Assembly (NCBI GenBank): GCA_003247575.1
Contig: QJZC01000044.1
Location: forward strand, 1-64,000
Direction: 5' to 3'
DNA: 64,000 bases
Source: Pseudomonadota bacterium
Lineage (GTDB): Bacteria > Myxococcota_A > UBA9160 > SZUA-336
The position numbers were made by a program, and so were the translations under genes. Numbering within the stretch: position 1 is the first letter of the stretch; every line of letters begins with the position of its first letter. Positions 34,175-44,515 of the stretch are shown one piece after another. Below the pieces are notes generated by a model. The model saw nothing but the letters and a program-made list of their open reading frames with translations, did not search any database and was not told the DNA's origin.

Positions 34175-34597
34175 ATGAACGTAGCCGCGTTGTTGCAGGA
34201 CCCTCGGTTTCGACTCGAACAACGCGAAGCTCCGCCGCTCGAAAACCTGCGGAGCTTCCTTTCAAAAGCGCCTCGGAATCTTCCTACGACCTATCTGCGG
34301 TTTCTGAAAAGCAGTGACGGGGCAGCAGGTCCGGTCCCATTCGGAAGTGGCGAAATCGACATATGGCCACTGCGCGACGTGTTGAATCGGCAGGCCGAGA
34401 TTTCTGGACTCGATGGATATTTCGCATTCGGCAGTGATCGCAGCGGGCAGCTCTTCGTCTTCGATCTCAGGGAGGCCGACGGCGCTCCGGTCGGGCTCGT
34501 CTCGCGCGCGAAGAATGGAGCGCGTTCGGTGGACGTGCTCTCTGGGAGCTTCTCGGAGTTCCTGCAGAGTCTGTCTCGGATGTCCTTCGGTCTGTGA
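34175..34597 (+). CDS. SMI1/KNR4 (SUKH) family protein
   Basis: A 140-residue cytosolic protein with SMI1/KNR4 hallmarks: LPTTYLRFLKSSDGAAG (the (I/L)P..Y..FL...NGA motif), a central DIWPLRDVLNR segment, and YFAFGSDRSGQLFVFDLR. SUKH proteins are often immunity proteins against secreted nuclease or ADP-ribosylating toxins, but single house-keeping copies also exist. No toxin gene lies next to it, so immunity is only a possibility. ATG 34175 has GGAG 7 nt upstream; ATG 34169 is an alternative. Confidence 0.78.
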   Translation: MNVAALLQDPRFRLEQREAPPLENLRSFLSKAPRNLPTTYLRFLKSSDGAAGPVPFGSGEIDIWPLRDVLNRQAEISGLDGYFAFGSDRSGQLFVFDLREADGAPVGLVSRAKNGARSVDVLSGSFSEFLQSLSRMSFGL

Positions 34598-34951
34598 GCT
34601 CGTCAGGAAGCTCGCTCCTGGCTGGGGCTCCCTTCGAGCATCGGCTGCGCGCCCGCATCGTTTCGACGTAGGTCGCGCTCATCTCTACACATCGATCCGG
34701 ATCATGGCCGTGGTCCCATTCTGCCTGGATCAGCGTACGAAGCTCTGGGCCGGCCGTGGTGGGATCGATCGCGCGGACTCCCACCCGCGCGGACTCCCAT
34801 GGGTGTCCTGATAGGCACTCCGAAGGGGCGCCGGGTTCCGCTAAGCTTAGCGGGTATCGACCGCTCGACGAGAGCCGAGTGGTTGTGCGGTTGCATGTGC
34901 GCGTTGCGTGTAGGCCTCGGAAGTTCGGCGAGAGGAGGAGCAGGGCGGGCG
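34598..34951. other. Intergenic region with direct repeat and palindrome
   Basis: About 350 bp. It holds a 14-bp direct repeat, CGCGCGGACTCCCA, at 34770-34783 and 34786-34799, and a perfect 16-bp palindrome, CCGCTAAGCTTAGCGG, at 34838-34853, about 100 bp before the next gene. These are candidate regulator-binding sites. No coding frame here is convincing. Confidence 0.4.
34838..34853. promoter_or_regulatory. Perfect 16-bp palindrome, possible operator
   Basis: CCGCTAAGCTTAGCGG is fully self-complementary, has an AT-rich core in a GC-rich background, and lies 98 bp upstream of the small membrane protein gene. A dimeric regulator site is the simplest reading; a terminator for the SUKH-like gene 240 bp upstream is unlikely. 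Confidence 0.4.
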
Positions 34952-35344
34952 ATGGGGCAGGCTGAGGTTGCAGCGGGTCGCTTCTGGCTCGGGATCGCGA
35001 TGATCGGTCTTGGGGTCTACATCTTTCTCCATGCCGCAGAGCTCGAGTACCTTCTCCACTGGAACCACGCCCTGTTCTCCTTCCAGGGCGTAGCGCTCAC
35101 GAGCGTGATGCTTCTCATTCCGTCTGCCGTAGGAATCGTGCTCGTATTTCTCGACCCGGAGGGCTTCCGGCAGCGGGTTCTGGCGGTGCTCCCACTGCTC
35201 CCGATCCTCTATGCCGTCGTCGATGCGGTTCGTGTGCGGATGATCGAGCTGGAGCTGATCGAGGTCGCCCTCTCGTTCGGCCTGATCATCGGTGGGGCGG
35301 CCCTGTTCTTGTCCTCGTTCGGCATCGTGCACGACGATCGCTGA
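34952..35344 (+). CDS. Uncharacterised four-helix membrane protein
   Basis: A 130-residue protein I do not recognise, with four predicted transmembrane helices: FWLGIAMIGLGVYIFLHAAE, VALTSVMLLIPSAVGIVLVF, VLAVLPLLPILYAVVDAV and IEVALSFGLIIGGAALFLSS. Short soluble ends; a conserved-looking HAAELEYLLHWNH loop. ATG 34952 follows a purine-rich AGGGCGGGCG. Convergent with the CheX-pseudoreceiver gene, 16 bp between stops. Function unknown. Confidence 0.6.
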   Translation: MGQAEVAAGRFWLGIAMIGLGVYIFLHAAELEYLLHWNHALFSFQGVALTSVMLLIPSAVGIVLVFLDPEGFRQRVLAVLPLLPILYAVVDAVRVRMIELELIEVALSFGLIIGGAALFLSSFGIVHDDR

Positions 35345-35360
35345 TCTGCGTCGTCCTTGC

Positions 35361-36269
35361 TCAGCGCTCGTCGGGACGTGCGGCCCGCAGTACGCGTAGC
35401 AGCGAGATCTCGTCCGCGGGTACTGCCATAACGTATGTTGCGCCGTGATGGAGCGCGCGCATCACACTCGACTTGGTCGGCTCCGCCAGGCAAATGATAC
35501 TGGGAATCTGCCAGGTATCGTGCGCCAGTCGAAGGTTGCGCACGAGCTCGAATCCCCCGCTCTGGTCACCCGACAGGAAGATGGCTTCCGTGGATCCGAG
35601 CAGCTCTCCTAGCGCATCGTCACCAGGTTCAGCTGAGTCGACCACGACCTGGGCCTGTGCCAGGATGCCCGAGATCGAGGTGCGCACGGCTTCCTCGAGT
35701 CCGAGGAGGAGCACGTGCCCCTGTGTTCGCCGAGCCGTCGTCTGCTGTGTCAGCCCGAAGAGCTTGGGCGAGATGCGGAATACGATGCAGACGGATCCCG
35801 CAGATGGAATGTTGATCCGGCCGCTGGCGACGACGTGCTCGCCGTCCGGCAGGCTGTTGTCGCCGGGCTGGTCGCTGCGCCACCAGGAGAGGGGTCGGCT
35901 GCGATACCCCGGGTTGATGTGCTCGCGTATCGACTGATCGATCGCGCCGCTCATCAGGTTCAGGACTTCGCCGATTGCGTCGACCTCGTCCTCGTTGATC
36001 TCGCGCTCTTTGTCGGGGTCGTCGTCGTCCAGCAGGCGTCGCGCGAGCGTCGCGATTTCCTGCAGTGGGCTCGAGACGGTCAGGCCACAGAGCACCTGAT
36101 CGTCGAACTCGACGCTCATGGGTAGGACTGCGAGGTCCCCTTCTGGGAGTTCGGCGTGGGTCTCGAGCGTGGGCTCGCCGACCTCGAGGTCCAGCCCGAT
36201 CAGTGGGCCGACGTTCGCGGCGCAGCCGCGGAGCATCGCCTCTGCGAGAGGTTGGGCCTTCTCGCTCAC
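35361..36269 (-). CDS. CheX/CheC-like protein fused to a degenerate receiver domain
   Basis: A 302-residue protein. Residues about 1-170 resemble CheC/CheX phosphatase folds, with the ExxN-type helix EVDAIGEVLNLMSGAI. Residues about 185-300 have a receiver-like alternation (GHVLLLGLEEAVRTSISGIL ... AIFLSGDQSGG ... SIICLAEPTKSS ... GATYVMAVPADE), but the acidic pair, the switch Thr and the KP lysine are not in place, so it should not be phosphorylated in the normal way. GTG 36269 has GGAG upstream. It stands at the 3' end of a motB/motA/cheY group and likely tunes CheY-phosphate at the motor or another output. Confidence 0.72.
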   Translation of the reverse strand: MSEKAQPLAEAMLRGCAANVGPLIGLDLEVGEPTLETHAELPEGDLAVLPMSVEFDDQVLCGLTVSSPLQEIATLARRLLDDDDPDKEREINEDEVDAIGEVLNLMSGAIDQSIREHINPGYRSRPLSWWRSDQPGDNSLPDGEHVVASGRINIPSAGSVCIVFRISPKLFGLTQQTTARRTQGHVLLLGLEEAVRTSISGILAQAQVVVDSAEPGDDALGELLGSTEAIFLSGDQSGGFELVRNLRLAHDTWQIPSIICLAEPTKSSVMRALHHGATYVMAVPADEISLLRVLRAARPDER

Positions 36270-36324
36270 CGCTTCTCCGCTCTACTCCTAGCTCTAGCGC
36301 GATCCGGAATTCTGCATCGGACGG

Positions 36325-36756
36325 CTAGCCTAGGAACCTCCCGATCTTCTCGCCCAGCTGATCGGGCGTGAAGGGCTTCTTCAAGTAGTCGTTTGCCCCG
36401 GCAGCCAGAGCTTCCTGAACCTTCTCGAGCCCGCCTTCGGTGGTGACCATCACGATCGGGATCGAGTTGCCGACGCGCTTCAGCAGTGACTTGTCGCCGA
36501 TGCTCGTCTCCTCGAGCGCCTTCTGGTCCCGCACGCAGCGTACGAATTGTATCCCGTCCATGTTCGGCATGTTCACGTCGCACAGGATCAGCCCGATGCC
36601 ATCCGACTTGCCCAACTGCTCGAGACCCTCGACGCCATCCCCGGCCTCGACGAATTCTGGCTCGGGCTTGCCGATTGCGGCTGCCGCTCCCTTGACGCCC
36701 TTCATGACGATCTTTCGCATCGTGCCCGAATCATCCACTACCAAGATCTTGGACAT
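36325..36756 (-). CDS. CheY-like single-domain response regulator
   Basis: A 143-residue receiver with every functional residue: acidic pair in ILVVDDSGTMR, phospho-Asp in GLILCDVNMPNMDG, switch Thr in IVMVTTEGG and Lys in YLKKPF. An extended loop between helix 3 and strand 4 (DQKALEETSIGDKSLLKR) is longer than in E. coli CheY. No output domain, so it acts by protein contact, probably at the switch of the motor whose stator genes lie just upstream. GGAGGG precedes ATG 36756. Confidence 0.9.
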   Translation of the reverse strand: MSKILVVDDSGTMRKIVMKGVKGAAAAIGKPEPEFVEAGDGVEGLEQLGKSDGIGLILCDVNMPNMDGIQFVRCVRDQKALEETSIGDKSLLKRVGNSIPIVMVTTEGGLEKVQEALAAGANDYLKKPFTPDQLGEKIGRFLG

Positions 36757-36808
36757 GGACCCTCCATAGATTGCCTCTGTCGTCCGGAGCCGCTCGAACT
36801 CGTCCTGC

Positions 36809-37525
36809 TCATCGGTCGCGCCGGGACAGCCGGGCTCTCAGGACGACGACATCCACCCTTCGGTTGATGGCTCTCCCCTGTGCGGTCTCGTTGGAAACCA
36901 GCGGCCGTTCGGCCGCGAAACCTGAGGCCGAGAGTCGATAGCGAGCGATGTCGCGCTGCTCCAGGAAGCGCACGAACTCCACTGCGCGCGCGGCCGAGAG
37001 GTGCCAGTTGCTGGGGAACTGCGCAGTCGAGATCGGCTCGTCGTCCGTGTGACCCTCGACCCGAATGTGATTGGGAAGCTCACTCAGGAGCCCGGCCAGA
37101 TTCTCGAGCACCGGATAGGCGTCTGCCGGGATCTGCGCCCCGCCGCCTGTGAAGAAGAGGGAGTCTGCCAGGCTGATCACCATTCCCTCCTCGGTCTGGC
37201 GCACCCGTAGCCCGTTCTCGAACCCCGGCGTGCTGTTCAGATCGCGCACGCGGTCTCCCAGCAGCTCGAAGCGGGTCTGCTCCGTCGGCGAGGACCCGGC
37301 TCCCGGAATGTCCGTGGGTGACTCCATGATGACGATGTTGCCAGTGCTTTCGTTGAAGGACTCTCGAATCGAGTCGACGAGGTTCTCGGCCTTTTCCGCA
37401 TCGACGACGGAGATTGCGTACAAGGTGGTGAAGAACGCGAACAGCAGGGTGATGAAGTCTGCATACGACACGAGCCAGCGATCGGCGTTCTCGGTCGGTT
37501 CGGGTAGGCCGCGCCGTCTACGCAC
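36809..37525 (-). CDS. motB: Flagellar motor stator protein MotB
   Basis: A 238-residue stator subunit. One transmembrane helix near the N-terminus contains the proton-carrying Asp in WLVSYADFITLLFAFF; a plug/linker follows, then an OmpA-like peptidoglycan-binding domain (about 115-235) with IRVEGHTDDEPI and RAINRRVDVVVL. It forms the ion channel with MotA and anchors it to the wall. GTG 37525 is the start, with TAGGAG 7 nt upstream, 8 nt after the motA stop. Na+ versus H+ use cannot be read here. Confidence 0.92.
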   Translation of the reverse strand: MRRRRGLPEPTENADRWLVSYADFITLLFAFFTTLYAISVVDAEKAENLVDSIRESFNESTGNIVIMESPTDIPGAGSSPTEQTRFELLGDRVRDLNSTPGFENGLRVRQTEEGMVISLADSLFFTGGGAQIPADAYPVLENLAGLLSELPNHIRVEGHTDDEPISTAQFPSNWHLSAARAVEFVRFLEQRDIARYRLSASGFAAERPLVSNETAQGRAINRRVDVVVLRARLSRRDR

Positions 37526-37533
37526 GCTCGCTC

Positions 37534-38376
37534 CTAGCGCCCGGCCCGTGCAGTGGGGCGGGTTCGGGTGGTGCTCTTTCGAGACCGTGCCGGGGCCTTC
37601 TTCTTGCCTCGCTTCGGGCCTTTGGGCGGCTTGGGAGGAGGCAGGAACGACAGCAGCCGCTTCTCGAGCATCTGTGGGTTGATGCCTTCCTGGATGCTGC
37701 AGATGCCTTCCATGATCAGCTCCTTGCGCCGAAGGTCATTGGCGATCTTCATGCGCAGCTTCTGCGCGAGCGGCAAGAAGAGAAGGTTCGCAGATCCGAC
37801 ACCGTATACGGTCGCTACGAAGGCGACGGCGATGCCCGATCCCAGCTTTGCCGGATCGGACAGATTCTCCATGACGTGGATCAGGCCGAGTACTGCGCCC
37901 AGGATGCCGATCGTCGGGGCATACCCACCGGCAGCTTCGAGCATCTTGGGACCGGGCTCGCTCGCTTGCAGATCGCGCTCCATCGTCGTGTCGAGTAGCG
38001 CGCGCAGGTGCACCAGGTCGTTGCCGTCCACGAGCGCCAGCAATCCTTGACGTAGGAAGGGATCCGTAGCGCGTCCCGCCTCTGCTTCGAGCACGAGGAG
38101 CCCCTCGCGTCTAGACTTGCGAGAGAGCTCGACGAGCTGCTTGGCGAGGATGTGGCGGTCGGAGCGCCCGGCCAGAATGATGAATTTCGTCTGGCGAAAC
38201 GCGTTCATCAGCTCGGGCAGGGGAAACTGAGTGATGATCGCGCCGAACGTGCCGCCCAGCACGATGAGGGCAGCCGTCAGCTGCAGAATCGAGTTCACGT
38301 GACCGCCCTCGAGGACCTGTCCCGTAAGGATGCACCCTACTGCGACAAGGATGCCGAAGACTGTCGTGGCGTCCAT
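37534..38376 (-). CDS. motA: Flagellar motor stator protein MotA
   Basis: A 280-residue MotA-family protein with four membrane helices; the last two are GGYAPTIGILGAVLGLIHVM and GIAVAFVATVYGVGSANLLF, the channel-forming pair. The cytoplasmic loop between helices 2 and 3 carries charged residues (SRKSRREGLLVLEAE) used to contact the rotor. The C-terminal 35 residues are a Lys/Arg/Pro-rich tail not usual in the family. ATG 38376, followed directly by motB. No other flagellar structural genes are in the window. Confidence 0.92.
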   Translation of the reverse strand: MDATTVFGILVAVGCILTGQVLEGGHVNSILQLTAALIVLGGTFGAIITQFPLPELMNAFRQTKFIILAGRSDRHILAKQLVELSRKSRREGLLVLEAEAGRATDPFLRQGLLALVDGNDLVHLRALLDTTMERDLQASEPGPKMLEAAGGYAPTIGILGAVLGLIHVMENLSDPAKLGSGIAVAFVATVYGVGSANLLFLPLAQKLRMKIANDLRRKELIMEGICSIQEGINPQMLEKRLLSFLPPPKPPKGPKRGKKKAPARSRKSTTRTRPTARAGR

Positions 38377-38534
38377 CGCGAAGCGAGCCCCCCTCTGCTG
38401 CGATCGAACCCTGTGTGCGAGTGCTATCGGCCCGGACTCGGGGTGTCTTGATGCTGGGGACTCGATCCAACGCTGGGTCGGAGCTTTAGGGATCGGGTCT
38501 GCGGGTCGAGGGTAATGGGGAGGGAGGCGATCTC

Positions 38535-39017
38535 ATGGAAGCCGCGCGCCTAGAGGAGCTCGCAGGGCTCATACAGAAGGCTGCTTGTGACGTATTCGAG
38601 ACGATGCTGGATCTCGAGCTCGAGGCCCGCACACCCTATGTGAACCAGACACCGATTGGCCAATCGGAGCTCACCGCCTTTCTCGGTTTTGCCGGAGACA
38701 AACAGGGCTTCGTGGCGATTCACTGTTCGCGTTCGCTCGCGCAGGATTTCACTGCGCGTCTGCTGGGTACGGATCCCAGCGAGGTAGACGACCAGGAATC
38801 GATCTTGGACGCTGCCGGCGAGCTGATCAACATGGTCGGTGGAAACGTGAAGACCGAGTTCGCGTCGCAGGGAACGATCCAGATCTCGCTCCCGACCGTC
38901 GTGATGACCCCGAAGTCGCAGATTCGAGTGAAAACTTCGGAGAGCGCAGTGCTCGACTTCGACTGCGCGCTAGGCGAGTTCTGTGTCGAGCTGATGCTCA
39001 CCGATCCTCACGGCTGA
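38535..39017 (+). CDS. cheX: CheX-like CheY-phosphate phosphatase
   Basis: A 160-residue CheX/CheC-type protein. The catalytic helix with Glu and Asn is visible in ILDAAGELINMVGGNVKTEF. It would dephosphorylate CheY-phosphate in chemotaxis or other CheY outputs. GGAGGC lies 6 nt before ATG 38535. Divergent from motA across 160 bp, so it is probably regulated together with the stator genes. Confidence 0.85.
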   Translation: MEAARLEELAGLIQKAACDVFETMLDLELEARTPYVNQTPIGQSELTAFLGFAGDKQGFVAIHCSRSLAQDFTARLLGTDPSEVDDQESILDAAGELINMVGGNVKTEFASQGTIQISLPTVVMTPKSQIRVKTSESAVLDFDCALGEFCVELMLTDPHG

Positions 39018-39059
39018 TCGATACGATCTAGCGGTTGCCACTCGGTAGAGCCCCGGCGC

Positions 39060-39698
39060 TCAGAAGCGCGGCAACGAGACGATGTCCTCCCAGCTGCGCA
39101 GCTCGCCGCGCTCGATGGCACGGCTCACCTCTCCCAGCTCGCGTCCGAATTCGCAGAGCTCCAGCGCGTCCAGCTTCGGGCTCTCCTGGAGCTTGCGCTC
39201 CGCGTCGCCGAGTAGGCCGCGCGCACCCGCTAGGTTGCCTCGCGTCAAATGGTACAGCCCGGCACCTGCCAGGATCAGGCCCTGCAGGGCCAGTTTGCGC
39301 TGTCCGCTCTCCTCGAGCCACAGGGGCTCGAGAAGCTCGTGGACTTCGAAGAACAGTCCAGCATCCCAGGCGGCGCGGGCGCTGGCCACGCCATCGCCCT
39401 TCTCTCCAAGGTCGGCCAGCCATCCGAGCGCCGCATGCATACGCAGCACACGATCTCGGATGTAGTCGGCCAGCGGCTCGTATCTCTCTGCGAGCTGGGC
39501 GGAGGGGGTGAAGATCGCCTCGCCATGCTCCGTCTCCAGCTTCATCAGGAGCTCAGCGCGCGTAGTCGCGCCCTGGCGCCAGCGGTCGAGCTCACTCAGA
39601 ACTAGCTCTGCGCGGGCATCGTCTGCGCATGCACGCACGAACTGCGCAGCCAGCGCGTCGCGAACCAGGAGGTCGGCGCGCGTCTTCACCTCTTGCAC
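39060..39698 (-). CDS. DUF309 family protein
   Basis: A 212-residue helical protein. The C-terminal half has the DUF309 signature: AWDAGLFFEVHELLEPLW, then LQGLILAGAGLYHLTRGNLAGARGLL. The HE of FEVHE and the distal His may bind metal, but the family function is unknown to me. The N-terminal 90 residues show no known domain. Start GTG 39698 is tentative because no good ribosome binding site is seen. Convergent with cheX. Confidence 0.8.
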   Translation of the reverse strand: MQEVKTRADLLVRDALAAQFVRACADDARAELVLSELDRWRQGATTRAELLMKLETEHGEAIFTPSAQLAERYEPLADYIRDRVLRMHAALGWLADLGEKGDGVASARAAWDAGLFFEVHELLEPLWLEESGQRKLALQGLILAGAGLYHLTRGNLAGARGLLGDAERKLQESPKLDALELCEFGRELGEVSRAIERGELRSWEDIVSLPRF

Positions 39699-39827
39699 TC
39701 CACTGGCAGAATCTCCCCGTTGGGCAGGTCACCTGCGCCCTGGTCTCATGAGGGCCGCCGCCGCGTGTTCGGCGGATAGGGGCGGCGATGCCTGAACTCG
39801 TCAGGCAGAAGACGCTATCATGCGGAC

Positions 39828-40388
39828 ATGAAGAAGCAGTGGACGATCAGAGCGCTCGCGATGGCTCTCGCCCTGTGCGCCTTCTCCGCGGGCGATGCAG
39901 CCGCGCAGGCCACCAATCTCGATAACGCCCGCCGGGCGCGACAGCTCACGGGCGACATCATGAGCCCGTTCTGCCGCAATCGCACGCTCGCCGAATGCCC
40001 CAGCCCCAGCGCTGAGGCCCAGCGCCAGCGCGTACATGCGTGGGTAGACGCGGGCCTTACGGACGACGAGATCAAGGCCAGGCTCGAGCGCGAGCTGGGC
40101 GAGGTTCTGAGTCGCAACTTTCAGGATCCCGGGCGTCCGGCATTCAAGCCGACCCTGGCCCCCATCCCAGAGGGGCCCGTGAGCTGGGTGCTGCCGATCA
40201 TGCTGCTGTCGTTCGGCGTCGTCGTGCTCGGTGCGGTTCTGGTACGGCTCCAGCGCAAGCCGGCGGCCGCTCAGGCTGCAAACTCATCCGACGTGCACGT
40301 GTCCGCCAAGGAGCTCCGCGCGATCGAAGACGAGCTCGAGGCCGAGCTCGAGGCGCGTGGAATCGGCGGCCGTCCCCCCCGCGCCTGA
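39828..40388 (+). CDS. ccmH: Cytochrome c biogenesis protein CcmH
   Basis: A 186-residue CcmH-type protein (apocytochrome thioreduction in heme attachment to c-type cytochromes) with a signal peptide (RALAMALALCAFSAGDAAA), a periplasmic helical domain and one membrane helix (VSWVLPIMLLSFGVVVLGAVLV). In place of the usual LRCxxCQN motif it has FCRNRTLAECPSPSAEAQR, a C-x7-C arrangement seen in a deltaproteobacterial-type subgroup, followed by the standard DAGLTDDEIKARL. The organism clearly makes many c-type cytochromes (act genes, DHOR, 28796-29185). No other ccm gene is in the window. Confidence 0.82.
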   Translation: MKKQWTIRALAMALALCAFSAGDAAAQATNLDNARRARQLTGDIMSPFCRNRTLAECPSPSAEAQRQRVHAWVDAGLTDDEIKARLERELGEVLSRNFQDPGRPAFKPTLAPIPEGPVSWVLPIMLLSFGVVVLGAVLVRLQRKPAAAQAANSSDVHVSAKELRAIEDELEAELEARGIGGRPPRA

Positions 40389-41112
40389 CGGACGCGCGAG
40401 CGGCAAGAGGGTCAAGGGCATCAAGTCCCGCCTCGCTCCGATAGCTGGTGAAGCCGGGGCTTCGAGCTACCGCTCGGGCGTGATGTGGACCTGAGCAGAT
40501 CGACACAAGGGGTCGGACAGCGATCTCGCGCTTGAGGCTCGAGCCGCGCCGGAGGTCCCTCTCCTCTTCCATTATGGGTTGATCGGTCCCGGTCGCTGTC
40601 GGAGAGCGGCCGCCGATCCGGAGCATCGTCCGCTTTGGCCGATAGCTCAAGCCTTGAAATCCTGAGGAGGTCGATTTGCCGCCCCGTGTCGGGCAGGCTG
40701 GAAGTGGGCGGCACAGGGTGGCGGGGGAGAGCCCAGTTGAGGCTGCCGGCGAGGCGAGCTCCACTGGGTTGGGGGAGAGAATAGTGGGAGTGCCCTGCCG
40801 GGCTTTCGACTCCCCGCCACCCTTGGCCGCGCATCTCGCTACTAGAGCAGGAAGCGTGCCGAGCCCCCGGAGCCGCCTCGGGGGCCGCGAGAGGCTGCCA
40901 GCTCGTGTCGCAAGGTCGGCGCTGGAGTACTCGGAGAGCCCATGGGGGCGGTGGGCTACCGCAAAGTGGAAGCAGGTTCCCTACCTGGGTAAGAAATGCT
41001 TACCTTCTGCCGCTGCCAGGCTCAGGCACGCGTCTGTCCGGATGGAGAGGTGCCCCGGTGGTTACGTGCGGAGCCTGGGCCGACGTCTCGCAGCGTCTGG
41101 GGGAGGACGACG
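40389..41112. other. Long leader/intergenic region upstream of aconitase
   Basis: About 720 bp. A perfect 6-bp hairpin, GGTAAG-aaatg-CTTACC, sits at 40988-41004. A frame from TTG 40676 to TGA 41116 has a strong GAGGAGG at 40664-40670 and its stop overlaps the aconitase ATG as ATGA, but its 146-residue product is Arg/Gly/Pro-rich with rare AGG/AGA codons, so I do not call it a gene. Otherwise I see nothing specific. Confidence 0.35.
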
Positions 41113-43812
<2,700 letters not shown>

Positions 43813-43932
43813 TCAGCTGTTGGCGACCTGAGGGGGAGTCGCCGCGCGCGCGCGAGTCGCGTGTTGGCGAAGCCGCGTAGGTCTGCGCCCGGAGCGAGCT
43901 GCGAGGAGCTAGCAGCTCATAGGAGAGGAGCC

Positions 43933-44223
43933 ATGTCGGTTGCGTCATCCAGAATCGAGGCCATCGAGGTAGCGTTGCGACGCGCACTCGCGCCAAGCGT
44001 GCTGCGGGTCGAGGACGAGAGCCATCTTCACCACGGGCACGCGGGCGCAAAGGACGGTCGGGGGCACTTCCGTGTTCACATCGTGGCCACGGCTTTCGAG
44101 GGGTGTTCGCGTGTCAAACGCCACCGCATGCTCTACGAGGCCCTGGGAGACCAGATGACGACGGACATCCACGCTCTCGCGATCCACGCGTACACGCCAG
44201 CAGAGTCGCCGAGCGACCTCTAG
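43933..44223 (+). CDS. bolA: BolA family protein
   Basis: A 96-residue BolA protein, which partners monothiol glutaredoxins in iron-sulfur handling. The block ALAPSVLRVEDESHLHHGHAG contains the conserved His cluster region, followed by HFRVHIVATAFEGCSRVKRHRMLYEAL with the invariant His and the FxG.S...RH.. motif. AGGAGAGGAG precedes ATG 43933. Downstream of aconitase, an iron-sulfur enzyme, on the same strand. Confidence 0.92.
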   Translation: MSVASSRIEAIEVALRRALAPSVLRVEDESHLHHGHAGAKDGRGHFRVHIVATAFEGCSRVKRHRMLYEALGDQMTTDIHALAIHAYTPAESPSDL

Positions 44224-44515
44224 CAGCCCGATCAGGAAGTCCGGCCGCGCCCCCGGCCACCCATCCGCGTCGGGCCCCTTAAATGGCTGAGCGGGAGCGC
44301 TGGTGAAGGTCCCCCCCGAAACCCTCCGCCGGCGTCCCGCTCGATGTCACGGGCCGACTTTCGGTTGCCGTGACTATTCCTTACATCGGAGCCTGCCTAG
44401 GAAGCTTGAGCATTTTTTGCAGAAGATCGGAGAAATTTTCTGGGGTGGGGGCCGGGCCGTGCGGGCTCGGCTGCCGGGCGTGCGATCGCGCGCGAGCCGG
44501 TGGCGCTGGGTCCGG

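Noticed and set aside
44400..44450. AT-rich patch with ATTTTTT and AGAAATTTTCT as a terminator or phage att site
   Set aside because: Only a 4-bp stem, no repeat at another position and no integrase nearby.
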